Source of the DNA: a bacterium
Lineage (GTDB): Bacteria > Orphanbacterota > Orphanbacteria > Orphanbacterales > Orphanbacteraceae
Assembly: GCA_025782575.1 (NCBI GenBank)
Contig: JALGYY010000043.1
Span: 142,501 to 206,500 of the forward strand
Reading direction: 5' to 3'
Length of the DNA stretch: 64,000 nt
The stretch's first letter is position 1; each line of letters starts with the position of its first letter. Under the pieces are notes generated by a model. The model saw nothing but the letters and a program-made list of their open reading frames with translations. It was not told the DNA's origin and ran no database searches. Positions 53,601-62,476 of the stretch are shown here, in pieces. A program made the translations under genes and the position numbers.

Positions 53601-54798
53601 AACTGTCAGTCGTATCGGTAGGCACGTTCCACTCATAGATCGTGTCGATTTCCCACCGGATGGAATCCGGATAAGACTGGAGCGGGGTCGCACCGGAAAC
53701 TCCCAGATCAGCCACCCGGTGCGCCGATTCGAGAGCGGTTCCTTCTGTGGACAGGAAGAAGACGTTCTTGTAGGCGAAGCGATCGTCGTAGTCTTTGATC
53801 ATGCGATCATCACGAAAACCGGGGAGCCAGGCGAGGATCCAATCGTCGCCGTCGAAAAAGCCGTTCCCATTTTCATCCATCAGCTCGACCGGCATCTGCC
53901 GTTCGGTAAAGGGGCTCGCTCCGGCATCCAGAAGGTCCCGTGAGAACCCTCGACGATAAAGGGCGATCGAACCGTTCGAGATGCCGGAGGGGAAGCCGTC
54001 TTTCGCCAGCTCGGAGAACGGGATTCTGTAGATGCCGCTCTTCTCGATCGAAATCTTGTATTCGGTTTCCGTTCGCGCCGTCTTGTGAGCGGGGGGCGCG
54101 GGCGGGGAGATCCGTGTCCGGAACCGGGCCGCCTGATCATAATTCAAGACCGCCCCTTGATAGATCCCTTCCCAGCGGCCGTCCGGCCTCGCCGGGATCC
54201 GTGTCCGGGGAGACTTAAGACGATCACTCCCGTCGGGCACGAAAGTGATTTCGATTTCAATCGATCGATATCGGCGCAGAAGGCCGGATGCCGGCTGAAT
54301 TTGAAAAGGGGCGACCCGAAGGGGGACCATTCGCTGGTGACGGAGACGCTCAGGCTCACCCGTAGTGACCAGTTCGGCCGGATACCAGGCCGCGCTCCGA
54401 TAGAACACTTCGTCATAGACAGGAACCATAATGGCCAGGTTTTCCCGACCGACCGCCGTATCTCTGGCAGCCGGTTTCACCGGGAGGCCGGGCAGTTCTT
54501 CATACTGGACGTCCTTCACGCGGGCGACGGCGATCATTCCGTCGGGCACGCCGATCCAGCTCCCTTCAACAGGTAAAACAGGCCGACCGGCTTCCGCGAG
54601 ATTCCCTGCGCCAAGACCTCGTATCTCTCTGAAATGCCTATCGTTCTCACTGGTTTCGCCGATCTCATAGGAACGGGGAGTCCAGGTAACTGTGAACCCT
54701 GTGTCCCCTTTTTGAGTCACATTTGCGACGAGAGGCGTGGCCGCAAAGATCGCCAGCCCGACCAGGGCGGCAGCAATGGACTTGTAACCCATTCCCAT
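50692..54798 (-). CDS. Gingipain-like C25 cysteine peptidase with FlgD-like C-terminal domain (PorU-like)
   Basis: Exported protein of about 1,368 aa; ATG at 54798 (AAAGGA upstream; a second ATG is two codons later) precedes a signal peptide 'SIAAALVGLAIFAATPLVA'. The N-terminal third resembles PorU/gingipain propeptide regions, including 'YKISIEKSGIYRIPFSELA'. The catalytic domain begins 'YLVVTWDDFYESLQPFVDYR', with 'WVLLVGDGFEDY'. The catalytic pair is His895 in 'NFQGHGNRM' and Cys939 in 'MAYGCSISEFD'. Ig-like domains follow, then the C-terminal sorting-type domain 'LNYPNPFRGRTGFYY' to 'NGVYIYRLRARR'. It may process or anchor exported proteins in a type-IX-like manner, or be a secreted protease. 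An exact sigma-54 promoter lies upstream. Confidence 0.9.
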   Translation of the reverse strand: MGMGYKSIAAALVGLAIFAATPLVANVTQKGDTGFTVTWTPRSYEIGETSENDRHFREIRGLGAGNLAEAGRPVLPVEGSWIGVPDGMIAVARVKDVQYEELPGLPVKPAARDTAVGRENLAIMVPVYDEVFYRSAAWYPAELVTTGEPERLRHQRMVPLRVAPFQIQPASGLLRRYRSIEIEITFVPDGSDRLKSPRTRIPARPDGRWEGIYQGAVLNYDQAARFRTRISPPAPPAHKTARTETEYKISIEKSGIYRIPFSELAKDGFPSGISNGSIALYRRGFSRDLLDAGASPFTERQMPVELMDENGNGFFDGDDWILAWLPGFRDDRMIKDYDDRFAYKNVFFLSTEGTALESAHRVADLGVSGATPLQSYPDSIRWEIDTIYEWNVPTDTTDSYFAMNELGNNRVTEVDLPHPDPSVPFAVKAKVLTHLRTNNRQTFHRFVLRSEAEGDTVLNLLVLNEKAHLFREERNRDASTLSEGTNQFRFFGSRGNDASTTIAGAYGYLDWYEIHANFLYRAHDGALDFSNGPAMGDVEMEIDGFDEDEIYLFDVTDRYDSRALVVNPLSDGSGRFRVTLQDSVSSRRRYAAASVSALLLVDENDIEPDDPTRLAETEGDYLVVTWDDFYESLQPFVDYRNSTGYTVQRARISDVYDEFHGGIKDPLAIQNYLRYGFERWGMTPGWVLLVGDGFEDYKDKATNRGGAFNNRDDFDYVPSFPDYQRVIYGSGDHWDASDPWFGLLDGDHDHLAELLIGRFPADTPEDVAAMTAKTMAYEEYGSDDAWRGRVMFISDDAWTFESGCIRNRLQTQFETKTREYAEDLKLSAAQGIDTVNVFLSSWTDPVHAGCPCSSALTDSNQADVDCTIRDSRATVTEKIFQELNEGVLLVNFQGHGNRMVLTHEIILRNGVDYRNRISFDLDEKTENAGRPYIFMAYGCSISEFDRWQSQSFEAVTEEMMKSTNGGSVATFGSTGIEFLQPNLQLNDSILKYFFKTPGVIPGVAPENPPPWFAGVPRWSLGEALALGLSDFVLFQSRGSAEVIRRYALFGDPALQLDALEPTFDVTVDGVDVENGSTLIGHVDGSPVQIVARIHDETRLDPDSIRVFDRIGLVDTSGYALELDSALSTDQRAWVLTYETSVQEGEYDVVFRAVDSNQRVTEFVLSVRINVDVTFDGETVPPGGYVSPNPEIRIEITTPLAVADSSLLVSIDDIPIDHDSLFQVNGNLWVVSLTPSLGSGNHVLKVSVLGQTKTYSFDVDTGFRILDLLNYPNPFRGRTGFYYDLTDNADNVQVEIFTVTGKRIRTIRGLSARAGYNENPDMWDGRDADGDQIANGVYIYRLRARRGGDSAEQLGKAVIRSLRVGEEDL

Positions 54799-54866
54799 TC
54801 TTGAAGTTGTCCTTTCGGTTGTTCGGAGTCCAAGGGGGGGAATCGAGGTAGCAATGAGGGAAACTC

Positions 54867-54881
54867 GCAAGTAGGGTGCCA
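54867..54881 (-). promoter_or_regulatory. Sigma-54 promoter of the C25 peptidase gene
   Basis: Minus strand TGGCAC CCTAC TTGC, an exact match to the -24/-12 consensus, about 70 bases before the ATG. Confidence 0.82.
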
Positions 54882-55036
54882 CCATATCCTCTATCCCGAT
54901 GGAATGACTATACTAAGGGGTGACGATGCTGGGAAGAGGATTACGCCCCCTTCTAATGAGATGACAGTTTCCCGGCTTTGGTTGTAAAATCCGCCCAGTT
55001 TTGAGGCTCTCGGCAAATGTGATCGAAAGGATTTAC

Positions 55037-56575
55037 GTGAGAAAGCTCATTCTGATATTCGCTCTACTTCCGTCCCTGGTGAACGCAGAGCAGATTGATC
55101 TCCAGACTGACGAGCGGACTGTCTTCTACGGCGAGCACCGGGGAAGCAAGCTGGGCGAAGGGGTGACCGCCGGTGATTTTGACGGCGATGGAATCGATGA
55201 CCTCCTGATCGGCGCGTCCTGGGCGGACGGTAATGACGCGGGAGATCGGAAAGACTGCGGACGTTGTTATGTCTTTTTCGGGTCCCCCGAGCGATCGGCT
55301 CCAGAGGGGGCAGTCGCCCTCGCCGAGGCTGACATCCTGTTCATCGGAATCGATGCCGGTGATCAGCTCGGCCGGCGTGTTCTCGCGGGAGACATGGACG
55401 GCGACGGATTCGACGAGATCATTCTTGCCACCATGTACGCCGACGGCCCCGACCGGGACCGGGAAAGCTGCGGGGAGGCGTATGTATTCTTCGGCAGAAA
55501 TCGGGATGCCTTTCCGGACACGATCGACTTAAGCCACGTTCCCGCGGATTTCACCGTTTCCGGCGCGGGTATGAAGGACTTTCTTACCGGCGAAGCGACC
55601 ACAGGTGATCTCGATGGCGATCAGAAGATCGACCTCATTCTCGGTGCGTTCTATGGTGACGGCCCGGGTGACGAGCGTTATCACGCCGGTGAAGTGGCGA
55701 TCATCTTCGGCCGTGAGCGAGGGGATTTTCCCAAACGGATCGATCTCTCCACCGATCCGGTCCCGACGGTTTATGGAGCCGAGCCGAGCGATACATTCGG
55801 CCGGGCCATTGCATGCGGCGATCTGGACGGAGACGGTTTCGAAGAGTTGATCGTCGGCGCCTACTATGGCGACGGTCCGGGCAACATACGAATCAACGCC
55901 GGTGAAACCTATGTGATCTGGGGCAGGCAGGGCAATGAATTCCCGATGGAAATCGATCTGGCAGACGGCGAACAGACGGTGATCTACGGCGAGTGGGATG
56001 GTGATGTATCCGGCCGTTCAGTCGCCTCCTGCGATCTGGACGGTGACGGCAAGGATGAAGTCCTGATCAGCGCCCACCTCGCCTCAATCGATCGGGAAGC
56101 AAATGACAGGAGCGACGAGGGAATGGTCTACATCCTGTTCGGCGGGAGCAGAGACCGCTTCTCCGGACAGCTGGACCTGCGGGTGGACGCCGACTGCAGG
56201 ATCACCGGCACCGCGTCGATCGACAACCTCGGCTGGCCGGTCGTCCCGTGCAACTGGAATGATGACGGGCGAGAGGATCTGCTGATCATCGCCAAACAAT
56301 CTCGGGGAGGTGTGATTGATCGTCGCCACTGTGGACAGGCCTATATACTTACCGGACGAGCTCGTGGCGATTTCCCCGAGTATCTCTCGATCGATGGTCA
56401 CGCGGAGGTCTCAGTTGCCGGGGCGAATGAGGGGGACCTGCTCGCGTTCGACGCCGTGGTTCTCGACTGGAATGGCGACGGCAAGCCGGAAATCGCTCTT
56501 GGAGTTCCCGAGTCCAAAGGTGCCACTTCCCACGATCCGCGAACCGGAGAGGTTAACGTCGTCTACACCCGTTGA
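55037..56575 (+). CDS. Exported FG-GAP (integrin alpha-like) beta-propeller protein
   Basis: Protein of 512 aa. GTG at 55037 with GAAAGG six bases before is preferred over the upstream in-frame start at 55001, because it starts the signal peptide 'VRKLILIFALLPSLVNA'. The mature part has seven FG-GAP units of about 65 aa with 'GEGVTAGDFDGDGIDDLLIGA', 'RVLAGDMDGDGFDEIILA' and similar Ca2+-binding loops, each followed by 'G.AYV.FGR'. This is the seven-bladed propeller of integrin alpha heads and of bacterial VCBS/FG-GAP proteins. No C-terminal anchor is seen. It is divergent from the C25 peptidase and convergent with the TPR gene, 11 bases apart. Confidence 0.9.
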   Translation: MRKLILIFALLPSLVNAEQIDLQTDERTVFYGEHRGSKLGEGVTAGDFDGDGIDDLLIGASWADGNDAGDRKDCGRCYVFFGSPERSAPEGAVALAEADILFIGIDAGDQLGRRVLAGDMDGDGFDEIILATMYADGPDRDRESCGEAYVFFGRNRDAFPDTIDLSHVPADFTVSGAGMKDFLTGEATTGDLDGDQKIDLILGAFYGDGPGDERYHAGEVAIIFGRERGDFPKRIDLSTDPVPTVYGAEPSDTFGRAIACGDLDGDGFEELIVGAYYGDGPGNIRINAGETYVIWGRQGNEFPMEIDLADGEQTVIYGEWDGDVSGRSVASCDLDGDGKDEVLISAHLASIDREANDRSDEGMVYILFGGSRDRFSGQLDLRVDADCRITGTASIDNLGWPVVPCNWNDDGREDLLIIAKQSRGGVIDRRHCGQAYILTGRARGDFPEYLSIDGHAEVSVAGANEGDLLAFDAVVLDWNGDGKPEIALGVPESKGATSHDPRTGEVNVVYTR

Positions 56576-56586
56576 CCCGCGCCCGG

Positions 56587-57948
56587 CTACTGCCCCTTTT
56601 TCTTCGCCGCTTCTTCGCGGAGCTTCTCGACCTCTTCCCGGGACATCGCTTGAAGTGGTTGCTTGAATTCGAGTTTGTCCCAGACCTGCGCCGGGACCTC
56701 ACCCTTCTCCAGATAGCCCATTGTCTCACGGGCTTCTTTAGCCTCCCAGCCATAGGGCGCCATGCCGATCACTCGATTCCAGGTTTCAATAGCCCCGTCG
56801 AACTGTTCGGTTTTCCCGAGCAGGCGAGCGAGATCGACCCATCCGATCAGATAGTCCGGATCCACCTCGAGCGATCGGCGGACATACTTCTCGGCTTGGA
56901 CGAAGTCCCCCTTGTCCCCGTAGCTCAGACCCAGATTACGCCAGGCAAGCTGGTTCATTTGCCCCTCATCGATTTCGGTGGCCTTTGTATACACGGCAAT
57001 CGCCTCGTCCGTCTCCTTTTTAATCCGGTGGAGAATTCCCAGTTGCATGTACGCTTCCAGGTGGGTCGGATTCAGGTCGATCACGATCTGGAACAGGCGG
57101 ACCGCCTCATTATGCTGATCCGTGCTTCTTGCTTTGATTCCCTGGTAAACCAGTTGGTCAAACAGACCGGGGGTGCGTCTGAGGGCCAACTCCTTCCCCG
57201 CGGCCGCGTCGTCCGTCTGACCGAGTCGATAGCACGCCTGAGCATGAACCGCCGCGGCATAACCATCGGACTCCATTTCGGCCATTACAGGTATCAGGAT
57301 CTCCTTTGCTTTCTCCGCGTTTCCATTGCTCAGTTCCGTGACGCCCATCTCCAGTCCGATCGATGCGTCATCAGGCATCCGTCCGTAGGCAATTCGGAGC
57401 GCCGCTGTCTCCTGCTCGAGATCGCCGAGCGCTCGCTGGGCGAGCCCGATATAGAGGTGGGGCCTCGGACGGTCCGGATCGAGAGCAAGGGCCTTTTCGA
57501 GCGGCGGGATTGCCATTCGGGGCTTCCAGCCATTCAGAAGGTACTTCCCGAACTCCTCCCATCCCCGGGCGAAGTCAACATTGTCATCGAGGAACATTTC
57601 GTACGCTTTCTGCTTCAGCGTCGATTGGGCGAAGAGATAGATCTGCGCGAGCCGGATCGCCCTGCTTTCCGGATCGGATTTCGCCAGATCACTGTAATCC
57701 TTCCGTACCTTCTGGGCCTCTCCAAGCGCGATCCTGGAATCGCAATACAGTAGGTGGGCATCAATGTCCTCGGGATTCCCAGCCAGCCAGGCGGCAAGCA
57801 TGTCACGAGCCGCTTCGCGCTCACCTTTCCAGAAGAGCTTAACCGCGTCATCGGTCACCCCCGCGCTCGCGGCGAGAGGGGTGGTCAATGCGAAAATAAC
57901 CGTTAGAATCGGGCCCCCAATATATTTCATGCCGTTTATGCCGATCAT
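56587..57948 (-). CDS. Exported TPR-repeat protein
   Basis: Protein of about 453 aa. ATG at 57948 has GGAGG six bases upstream and overlaps the preceding stop (ATGA). A signal peptide ends 'PLAASAG'. At least eight TPR or TPR-like pairs follow ('RPHLYIGLAQRALGDLEQETAAL', 'EAYMQLGILHRIKKETDEAIAVYTKA', 'AWRNLGLSYGDKGDFVQAEKYV'). The C-terminus is a basic, helical tail rich in Lys and Glu. It is the last gene of a four-gene operon in which the two preceding enzymes also carry TPR arrays, so it probably scaffolds the same periplasmic complex. No enzymatic domain. Confidence 0.87.
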   Translation of the reverse strand: MIGINGMKYIGGPILTVIFALTTPLAASAGVTDDAVKLFWKGEREAARDMLAAWLAGNPEDIDAHLLYCDSRIALGEAQKVRKDYSDLAKSDPESRAIRLAQIYLFAQSTLKQKAYEMFLDDNVDFARGWEEFGKYLLNGWKPRMAIPPLEKALALDPDRPRPHLYIGLAQRALGDLEQETAALRIAYGRMPDDASIGLEMGVTELSNGNAEKAKEILIPVMAEMESDGYAAAVHAQACYRLGQTDDAAAGKELALRRTPGLFDQLVYQGIKARSTDQHNEAVRLFQIVIDLNPTHLEAYMQLGILHRIKKETDEAIAVYTKATEIDEGQMNQLAWRNLGLSYGDKGDFVQAEKYVRRSLEVDPDYLIGWVDLARLLGKTEQFDGAIETWNRVIGMAPYGWEAKEARETMGYLEKGEVPAQVWDKLEFKQPLQAMSREEVEKLREEAAKKKGQ

Positions 57949-60365
57949 CCGGTGCCTCCAATCTGGGCTCGGGCCCGCCTGATGTTGTCGCTTGCCGTTG
58001 TAGCCGTGGGTGTTCCCGGCGCCAGCTTCGCCGCCCGATCCCACGACTGAATGGCGTCACCCAGTAGGCCGAGCCCCGCCTGCGCCACCCCGATATTGAG
58101 GTGATAATCGGGGTCGTTGGGTTCCAGTCGAATGGCGGTCCCATAGTTCTCCACCGCCTTGGTCAGCAGGTTTGATTCTCTGTACAGATTGCCCAGTCCG
58201 TAATATCCCTTTGCGAAATTCGGCTTCCGACGTACGGACTCCTGAAGGAGTTCAAAGGCCTGCTGTCCTTCCCCCAGTTTCTTGGCCAGAAGGGAATAGT
58301 TATAGTAGGCCTCCACAAGCATCGGATCGTTCTCAATGGACTTTCTGAAATGGGCGAGCGCCAGGTCGATCTTACCCAGTTTCTCGTAGAGATTCCCCAG
58401 GTTGTACATGGCTTCCGCATAATCCGAACGACACTCGAGGGCCTTCTTATAGTATTTGGCCGCCTCATCGAGCCGATCCATCTTGCGATACACTTTCCCC
58501 AACCCGTTATAGGCTGTCGGGGATTGTGGATAGATCTGAAGCTCCTTCTGGTATTCTTCGATCGCTTCGTCACGGCGTCCGAGGAGAAGAAGAGCTTCCC
58601 CTTTCCTGGTGTGACCGTTTTCGAAGCGAGGATCGGTTTCGAGAATGCGCTCCAGTATGACGAGCGACCCCTCCCAATCGCCCTTTTTGAAGGCGAGCGT
58701 GGAAAACAAACCTTGAAGCCCCAGATCGTTCGGTACCATTTGGTACACCCTCAACAGTATTTCTTCCGCCTCCTGGAGTTCGTCCACCTCCATGAGAGCC
58801 TTGCCCAGACCCTTTGCGATCTCCGGATTATTGGGCTCCTTCATGAACAGTTCACGTAACTCATTCGTGGCCGATTCCAGGTCCCCCGCCTCCAAACGGG
58901 TTCTAGCATCGAAAAACTGCTGCAACAGACCGATCTTGTCTTTGGGATCTGGAAGATCTCCCGTTCCTCCCGTGGTCCCTTTCGATCGAGTGACATATCC
59001 GAGAGCCTCGAGCTTCGCCCGGCCCTCTTCATCTATTTCGATTTTCTTATCCTCGCTCTTTCGCGCTCGATCCTCCTGCAGTTTTTCATCCAGGAGCGCT
59101 CGAAGTCTCTTCTCTTCTTCCGGGTATTCGCCGAGAACATTCACTTTCTCATCGGGATCGGCCCGGAGATCATAGAATTCCTCCCGGGGAACACTGATGA
59201 ACTTCCAGTCTTCTGTCCGGATCGAACGCACTTCACTCCAGCCCCAGCTTTCGAGAGAGGCGAGTGACTCCGAGTAGTTGACGAGTCCGAGATCGGTCTC
59301 TGTTCCGGCCATCAGCGGCGCGAGACTGACTCCTTCCATGTCGTCAAGAGGGGTGATCCCTACCAGATTGAGCACGGTGGGAGCGATATCGACCGCACGA
59401 ACCATCGACTCAACAGTGCGACCACGCAGAAACCCCGCCCCGGTAAACGAGGGGCGTTCCGGCCACTCAACAATGAGCGGGATCCTTATAGTGGCGTCGT
59501 ATACGAAGACACTATGAGTATGTTCGCCATGTTCTCCGAGTGATTCCCCGTGGTCACCTGTCAGGACGATCAGCGTTCGATCTTTCATCCCGAAGTCGTC
59601 GAGCGCTTCGAACAGCCTGCCGATTTCCTGATCCACAAACGAGATCTCGCCGTCGTACGGGCGGTCAGGGTAGCGGGAACGGAACGGTTCCGGCGGTTCG
59701 TATTTCCAATGAGGATCGAAGAAATGAACGAACAGGAAAAACCGGCCCTTCTTGTTTTCACTCAGCCAGTGAATGGAGAGATTCACCACATCATCGGCTG
59801 TCCGCTCGGCACTGTCTCCGGAATCATTCACTTTTCGGGGGGGAAAGAAATCATCGTAATGATCGAAACCCTGGTTCAGTCCGAATCGACTGTCCAGAGG
59901 AAAAGCTCCGACTATCGCTCCTGTCTTATATCGTTCGCGCTTCAGTACTTCCGCAAGAGTCGTTTTCTCTTCGGCAAGCTGATACGTCCCGTTGTTCCGG
60001 ACACGGTGCCGGTAGGGAGCCTGACCGGTCATGATGGTTGAGTGAGATGGCAGGGTAAGCGGCGCCGCACCGATTGCCCGGTCGAATCTCACCCCCCGGG
60101 TAGCCATGGCATCAATATTGGGCGTCTCGATGTCCTGGTACCCGTAGCACCCTATGTGATCGGGCCGGCAGGTATCGATGGAAATCAGCAGCACGGACAA
60201 ATCCGCGGCTCCGATCGAAGAGCCGTCGGACATTCCGACTGCGCCGGTCCCCCCTCCCCCGTCAGCCATTCTCTCGTTTTCACCGCCACACCCAGGCATC
60301 AGGCAAAGCATGGCCGTCAGAACCGGCGCAATCAAACCTGAAAACGGTGATCGTCTGCGTCTCAC
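57945..60365 (-). CDS. Sulfatase-like alkaline-phosphatase-superfamily enzyme with C-terminal TPR array
   Basis: Protein of about 806 aa. GTG at 60365 overlaps the upstream stop (GTGA) and follows GAGGAGGAAGGACC. The N-terminal signal is lipoprotein-like ('AMLCLMPGCG'). The sulfatase fold has 'LLISIDTCRPDHIGCYGY' (metal Asp), then 'PLTLPSHSTIMTG' at the nucleophile position and 'IVLTGDHGESLGEHGEHTHS' (second metal site). Classical sulfatases have Cys/Ser-X-Pro-X-Arg for formylglycine; here Thr-X-Pro-Ser-His replaces it, so the enzyme is more likely a Thr-nucleophile hydrolase or transferase of phosphate esters. The C-terminal 330 residues are about nine TPR units ('AEAMYNLGNLYEKLGKIDLALAHF'). 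It may modify surface glycans made by the neighbouring glycosyltransferase. Confidence 0.9.
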   Translation of the reverse strand: MRRRRSPFSGLIAPVLTAMLCLMPGCGGENERMADGGGGTGAVGMSDGSSIGAADLSVLLISIDTCRPDHIGCYGYQDIETPNIDAMATRGVRFDRAIGAAPLTLPSHSTIMTGQAPYRHRVRNNGTYQLAEEKTTLAEVLKRERYKTGAIVGAFPLDSRFGLNQGFDHYDDFFPPRKVNDSGDSAERTADDVVNLSIHWLSENKKGRFFLFVHFFDPHWKYEPPEPFRSRYPDRPYDGEISFVDQEIGRLFEALDDFGMKDRTLIVLTGDHGESLGEHGEHTHSVFVYDATIRIPLIVEWPERPSFTGAGFLRGRTVESMVRAVDIAPTVLNLVGITPLDDMEGVSLAPLMAGTETDLGLVNYSESLASLESWGWSEVRSIRTEDWKFISVPREEFYDLRADPDEKVNVLGEYPEEEKRLRALLDEKLQEDRARKSEDKKIEIDEEGRAKLEALGYVTRSKGTTGGTGDLPDPKDKIGLLQQFFDARTRLEAGDLESATNELRELFMKEPNNPEIAKGLGKALMEVDELQEAEEILLRVYQMVPNDLGLQGLFSTLAFKKGDWEGSLVILERILETDPRFENGHTRKGEALLLLGRRDEAIEEYQKELQIYPQSPTAYNGLGKVYRKMDRLDEAAKYYKKALECRSDYAEAMYNLGNLYEKLGKIDLALAHFRKSIENDPMLVEAYYNYSLLAKKLGEGQQAFELLQESVRRKPNFAKGYYGLGNLYRESNLLTKAVENYGTAIRLEPNDPDYHLNIGVAQAGLGLLGDAIQSWDRAAKLAPGTPTATTASDNIRRARAQIGGTG

Positions 60366-62476
60366 GGTCCTTCCTCCTCGGCGAGAGCGTCCTCCGCCAT
60401 CATGATATTCGATATGATGGGGCTCTCCGGATCGTATTCCAGAATCGTTCGCCATGTGGCAATCGCATCACGCAGCTCCCCCCTGTGGAACTGAACCAGG
60501 CCGATGTTACAGATTGCGGATGAGTGGCGCGGGTCGAGAGAAACAGCATTGTTGTACTCCGCTAAGGCGTTCTCTTCGGCCCCCTGCTTTTCCAGTAAAT
60601 CGCCGAGCCTGTTCCTAAGATCGGCATCTTCACCGCAACGCACCAGCGCCTCCCTTATGGCGTTTTCAGCCTCGGAGAGTTTGTTTTGGCGCTCCAGCGC
60701 ATTACTCAGATTCCAGGCGAAGCGGACATTGGTCTGTTCGATTCGTACGGACTTCCTGTACTCATCAGCCGCCTCTTTGAAACGCCCGAGATCGTATAGG
60801 GTGTTCCCGAGATTGTATCGCGCGGTACTCCAGTCCGGACGGAGACGAATCGCCTCCCGGAGCTCCACGACCCCCTGCTCGTCTTCACCCATGGCATGAT
60901 AAGCGGTTCCCAGATTGAGATAAGCTTCCGCGAATGAAGGGATCGACTTCACAGCCGCCCGATACTGGCCGACCGCTTCCTCCTGCCTCCCTTCCAACTG
61001 GTAGAGCCTTCCCAGTCCATAATGCGCCGAGGCGTGGCCGGGACTGAGATTGAGCGCCTCCTGATATGTCTCTTCCGCGCCGCGAGAATCTCCCATCTCC
61101 AGAAGACTTCCAGCCAGATGAGTGAGCGAGTAGGCACGAGCTTGAGTGCCGGCGAATCCGACCGGCTGGTGATTCATCAGCACGAATAGAAGTGCCGTTC
61201 CGGCAACCACCCAGAGTTTCCGAGGGAGCGACCATCTTCGGAATTGCAGGGCGATCGAATGAACCGCCAGTGCCGCCGGAACAATCAACCCTACCGCCAT
61301 CGGAATCCGGTATCGGGAGTGAGTGTAGAAGAGGAGGGCCGAGAGAAATTGAGAGGCCAGAAACAGAATGAGAACGATCCCTCCCCGCCTCCTGCCAAGA
61401 TAGAACAGACCGAACAGGCCGAGCGGACCGACCAGGCCGAACATGATCGGAGTCCAGCGAAGAACGGGGAGTCGCTCCTGGTAAAAATAGAGATCGGCGT
61501 TGTCGGGGATTTCATAGCTGTTCCAGAAAAGGAACGCTTTTCTCGCCGTCAGGAGAGCGTAATCAGCGGGGTGGCTCCGGATCCAATCCCATCCCCTTCC
61601 AAACCAGTATTTTGAAATCTGTGACGGCGTGAGCTTCCGGCCGGCCGCCTTCTCCGCCAATCGTCTGGATTCATGAATGTTGATGTTCTCAGGTGTCAGC
61701 AGGATCCCCTCGGGAAACGAAAAGACACCGGTTGCCGATTCGTTGTTTCCCATATAGAAATTGACCCCCCCGTGCGCTGAAACGAGGACGAACTCTCCTC
61801 CCCTGGTCCAGTTACGAAGCGTGGCCGGAGAGAGGGCCAGAAGAACACCTAAGACGAGTGGGATGGAGATACCGACCGACCGGCGATTGCCCGATCGAAA
61901 GAACAGCCAGATCAGCAGCACCGGCAGCAGAAGAAGGAGATTACCCTGCACAAGCGTACCGAGTCCCAGAACGAGACCCGCACCGAAGAGAGGAATCGCC
62001 CGGGGGCGCTTTTCCAACCGGAGAAACTGATAGATAAGAAGAAGGTTCAGGAATACGCCCACGGAGGTGGGGATCAGAAACGTGTCAAAGAAGAGAAGGG
62101 GCTTGTAGAAGCCACCGATCAGCATGGCGATCAGGCCCACCGGCCGGCCGGCGATACGACTCCCGATCAGATAGAGCAACCAGATCGATCCGAGCCCCAG
62201 AAGCATCTGAAAGATTACGACAGGCAAAACCGATCGACCGAATACTTTATAGAACGCACCTAAAAAGTATGGATAAAAAGGATTGGAAGCGAATACCGGC
62301 AGGGGATAGCCGTCCCCCTCCGCGATCCGGGCGCCCAGCTCGTCATAAACCTGTGCGTCTACCATGGGATGGTGAAAGAGAGGCTGTTGCCAGGAGTTTA
62401 TCAGATAGGCGGCTTTCCATCCGCCAAAGAACAGCAGAAGCACAGCGACAAGAACAGGTGGTCTCAGGACTTTCAC
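60362..62476 (-). CDS. Membrane glycosyltransferase (GT39/PMT-like) with C-terminal TPR domain
   Basis: Protein of 704 aa. GTG start at 62476 overlaps the upstream stop (GTGA) and has AGGTGG nearby. Residues 1-430 have about ten to eleven transmembrane helices. The first periplasmic loop carries 'HHPMVDAQVYDELGARIAEG' with an Asp at the site where GT-C enzymes keep their catalytic acidic residue, and 'SNPFYPYFLGAFYKVFG' follows. Residues 455-700 are about seven TPR units ('SAHYGLGRLYQLEGRQEEAVGQY', 'STARYNLGNTLYDLGRFKEAADEY'). GT39-like proteins use lipid-linked sugars to glycosylate proteins or lipids on the outer face of the inner membrane. The TPR part may recruit the substrate or the sulfatase-like partner. 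Confidence 0.87.
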   Translation of the reverse strand: MKVLRPPVLVAVLLLFFGGWKAAYLINSWQQPLFHHPMVDAQVYDELGARIAEGDGYPLPVFASNPFYPYFLGAFYKVFGRSVLPVVIFQMLLGLGSIWLLYLIGSRIAGRPVGLIAMLIGGFYKPLLFFDTFLIPTSVGVFLNLLLIYQFLRLEKRPRAIPLFGAGLVLGLGTLVQGNLLLLLPVLLIWLFFRSGNRRSVGISIPLVLGVLLALSPATLRNWTRGGEFVLVSAHGGVNFYMGNNESATGVFSFPEGILLTPENINIHESRRLAEKAAGRKLTPSQISKYWFGRGWDWIRSHPADYALLTARKAFLFWNSYEIPDNADLYFYQERLPVLRWTPIMFGLVGPLGLFGLFYLGRRRGGIVLILFLASQFLSALLFYTHSRYRIPMAVGLIVPAALAVHSIALQFRRWSLPRKLWVVAGTALLFVLMNHQPVGFAGTQARAYSLTHLAGSLLEMGDSRGAEETYQEALNLSPGHASAHYGLGRLYQLEGRQEEAVGQYRAAVKSIPSFAEAYLNLGTAYHAMGEDEQGVVELREAIRLRPDWSTARYNLGNTLYDLGRFKEAADEYRKSVRIEQTNVRFAWNLSNALERQNKLSEAENAIREALVRCGEDADLRNRLGDLLEKQGAEENALAEYNNAVSLDPRHSSAICNIGLVQFHRGELRDAIATWRTILEYDPESPIISNIMMAEDALAEEEGP

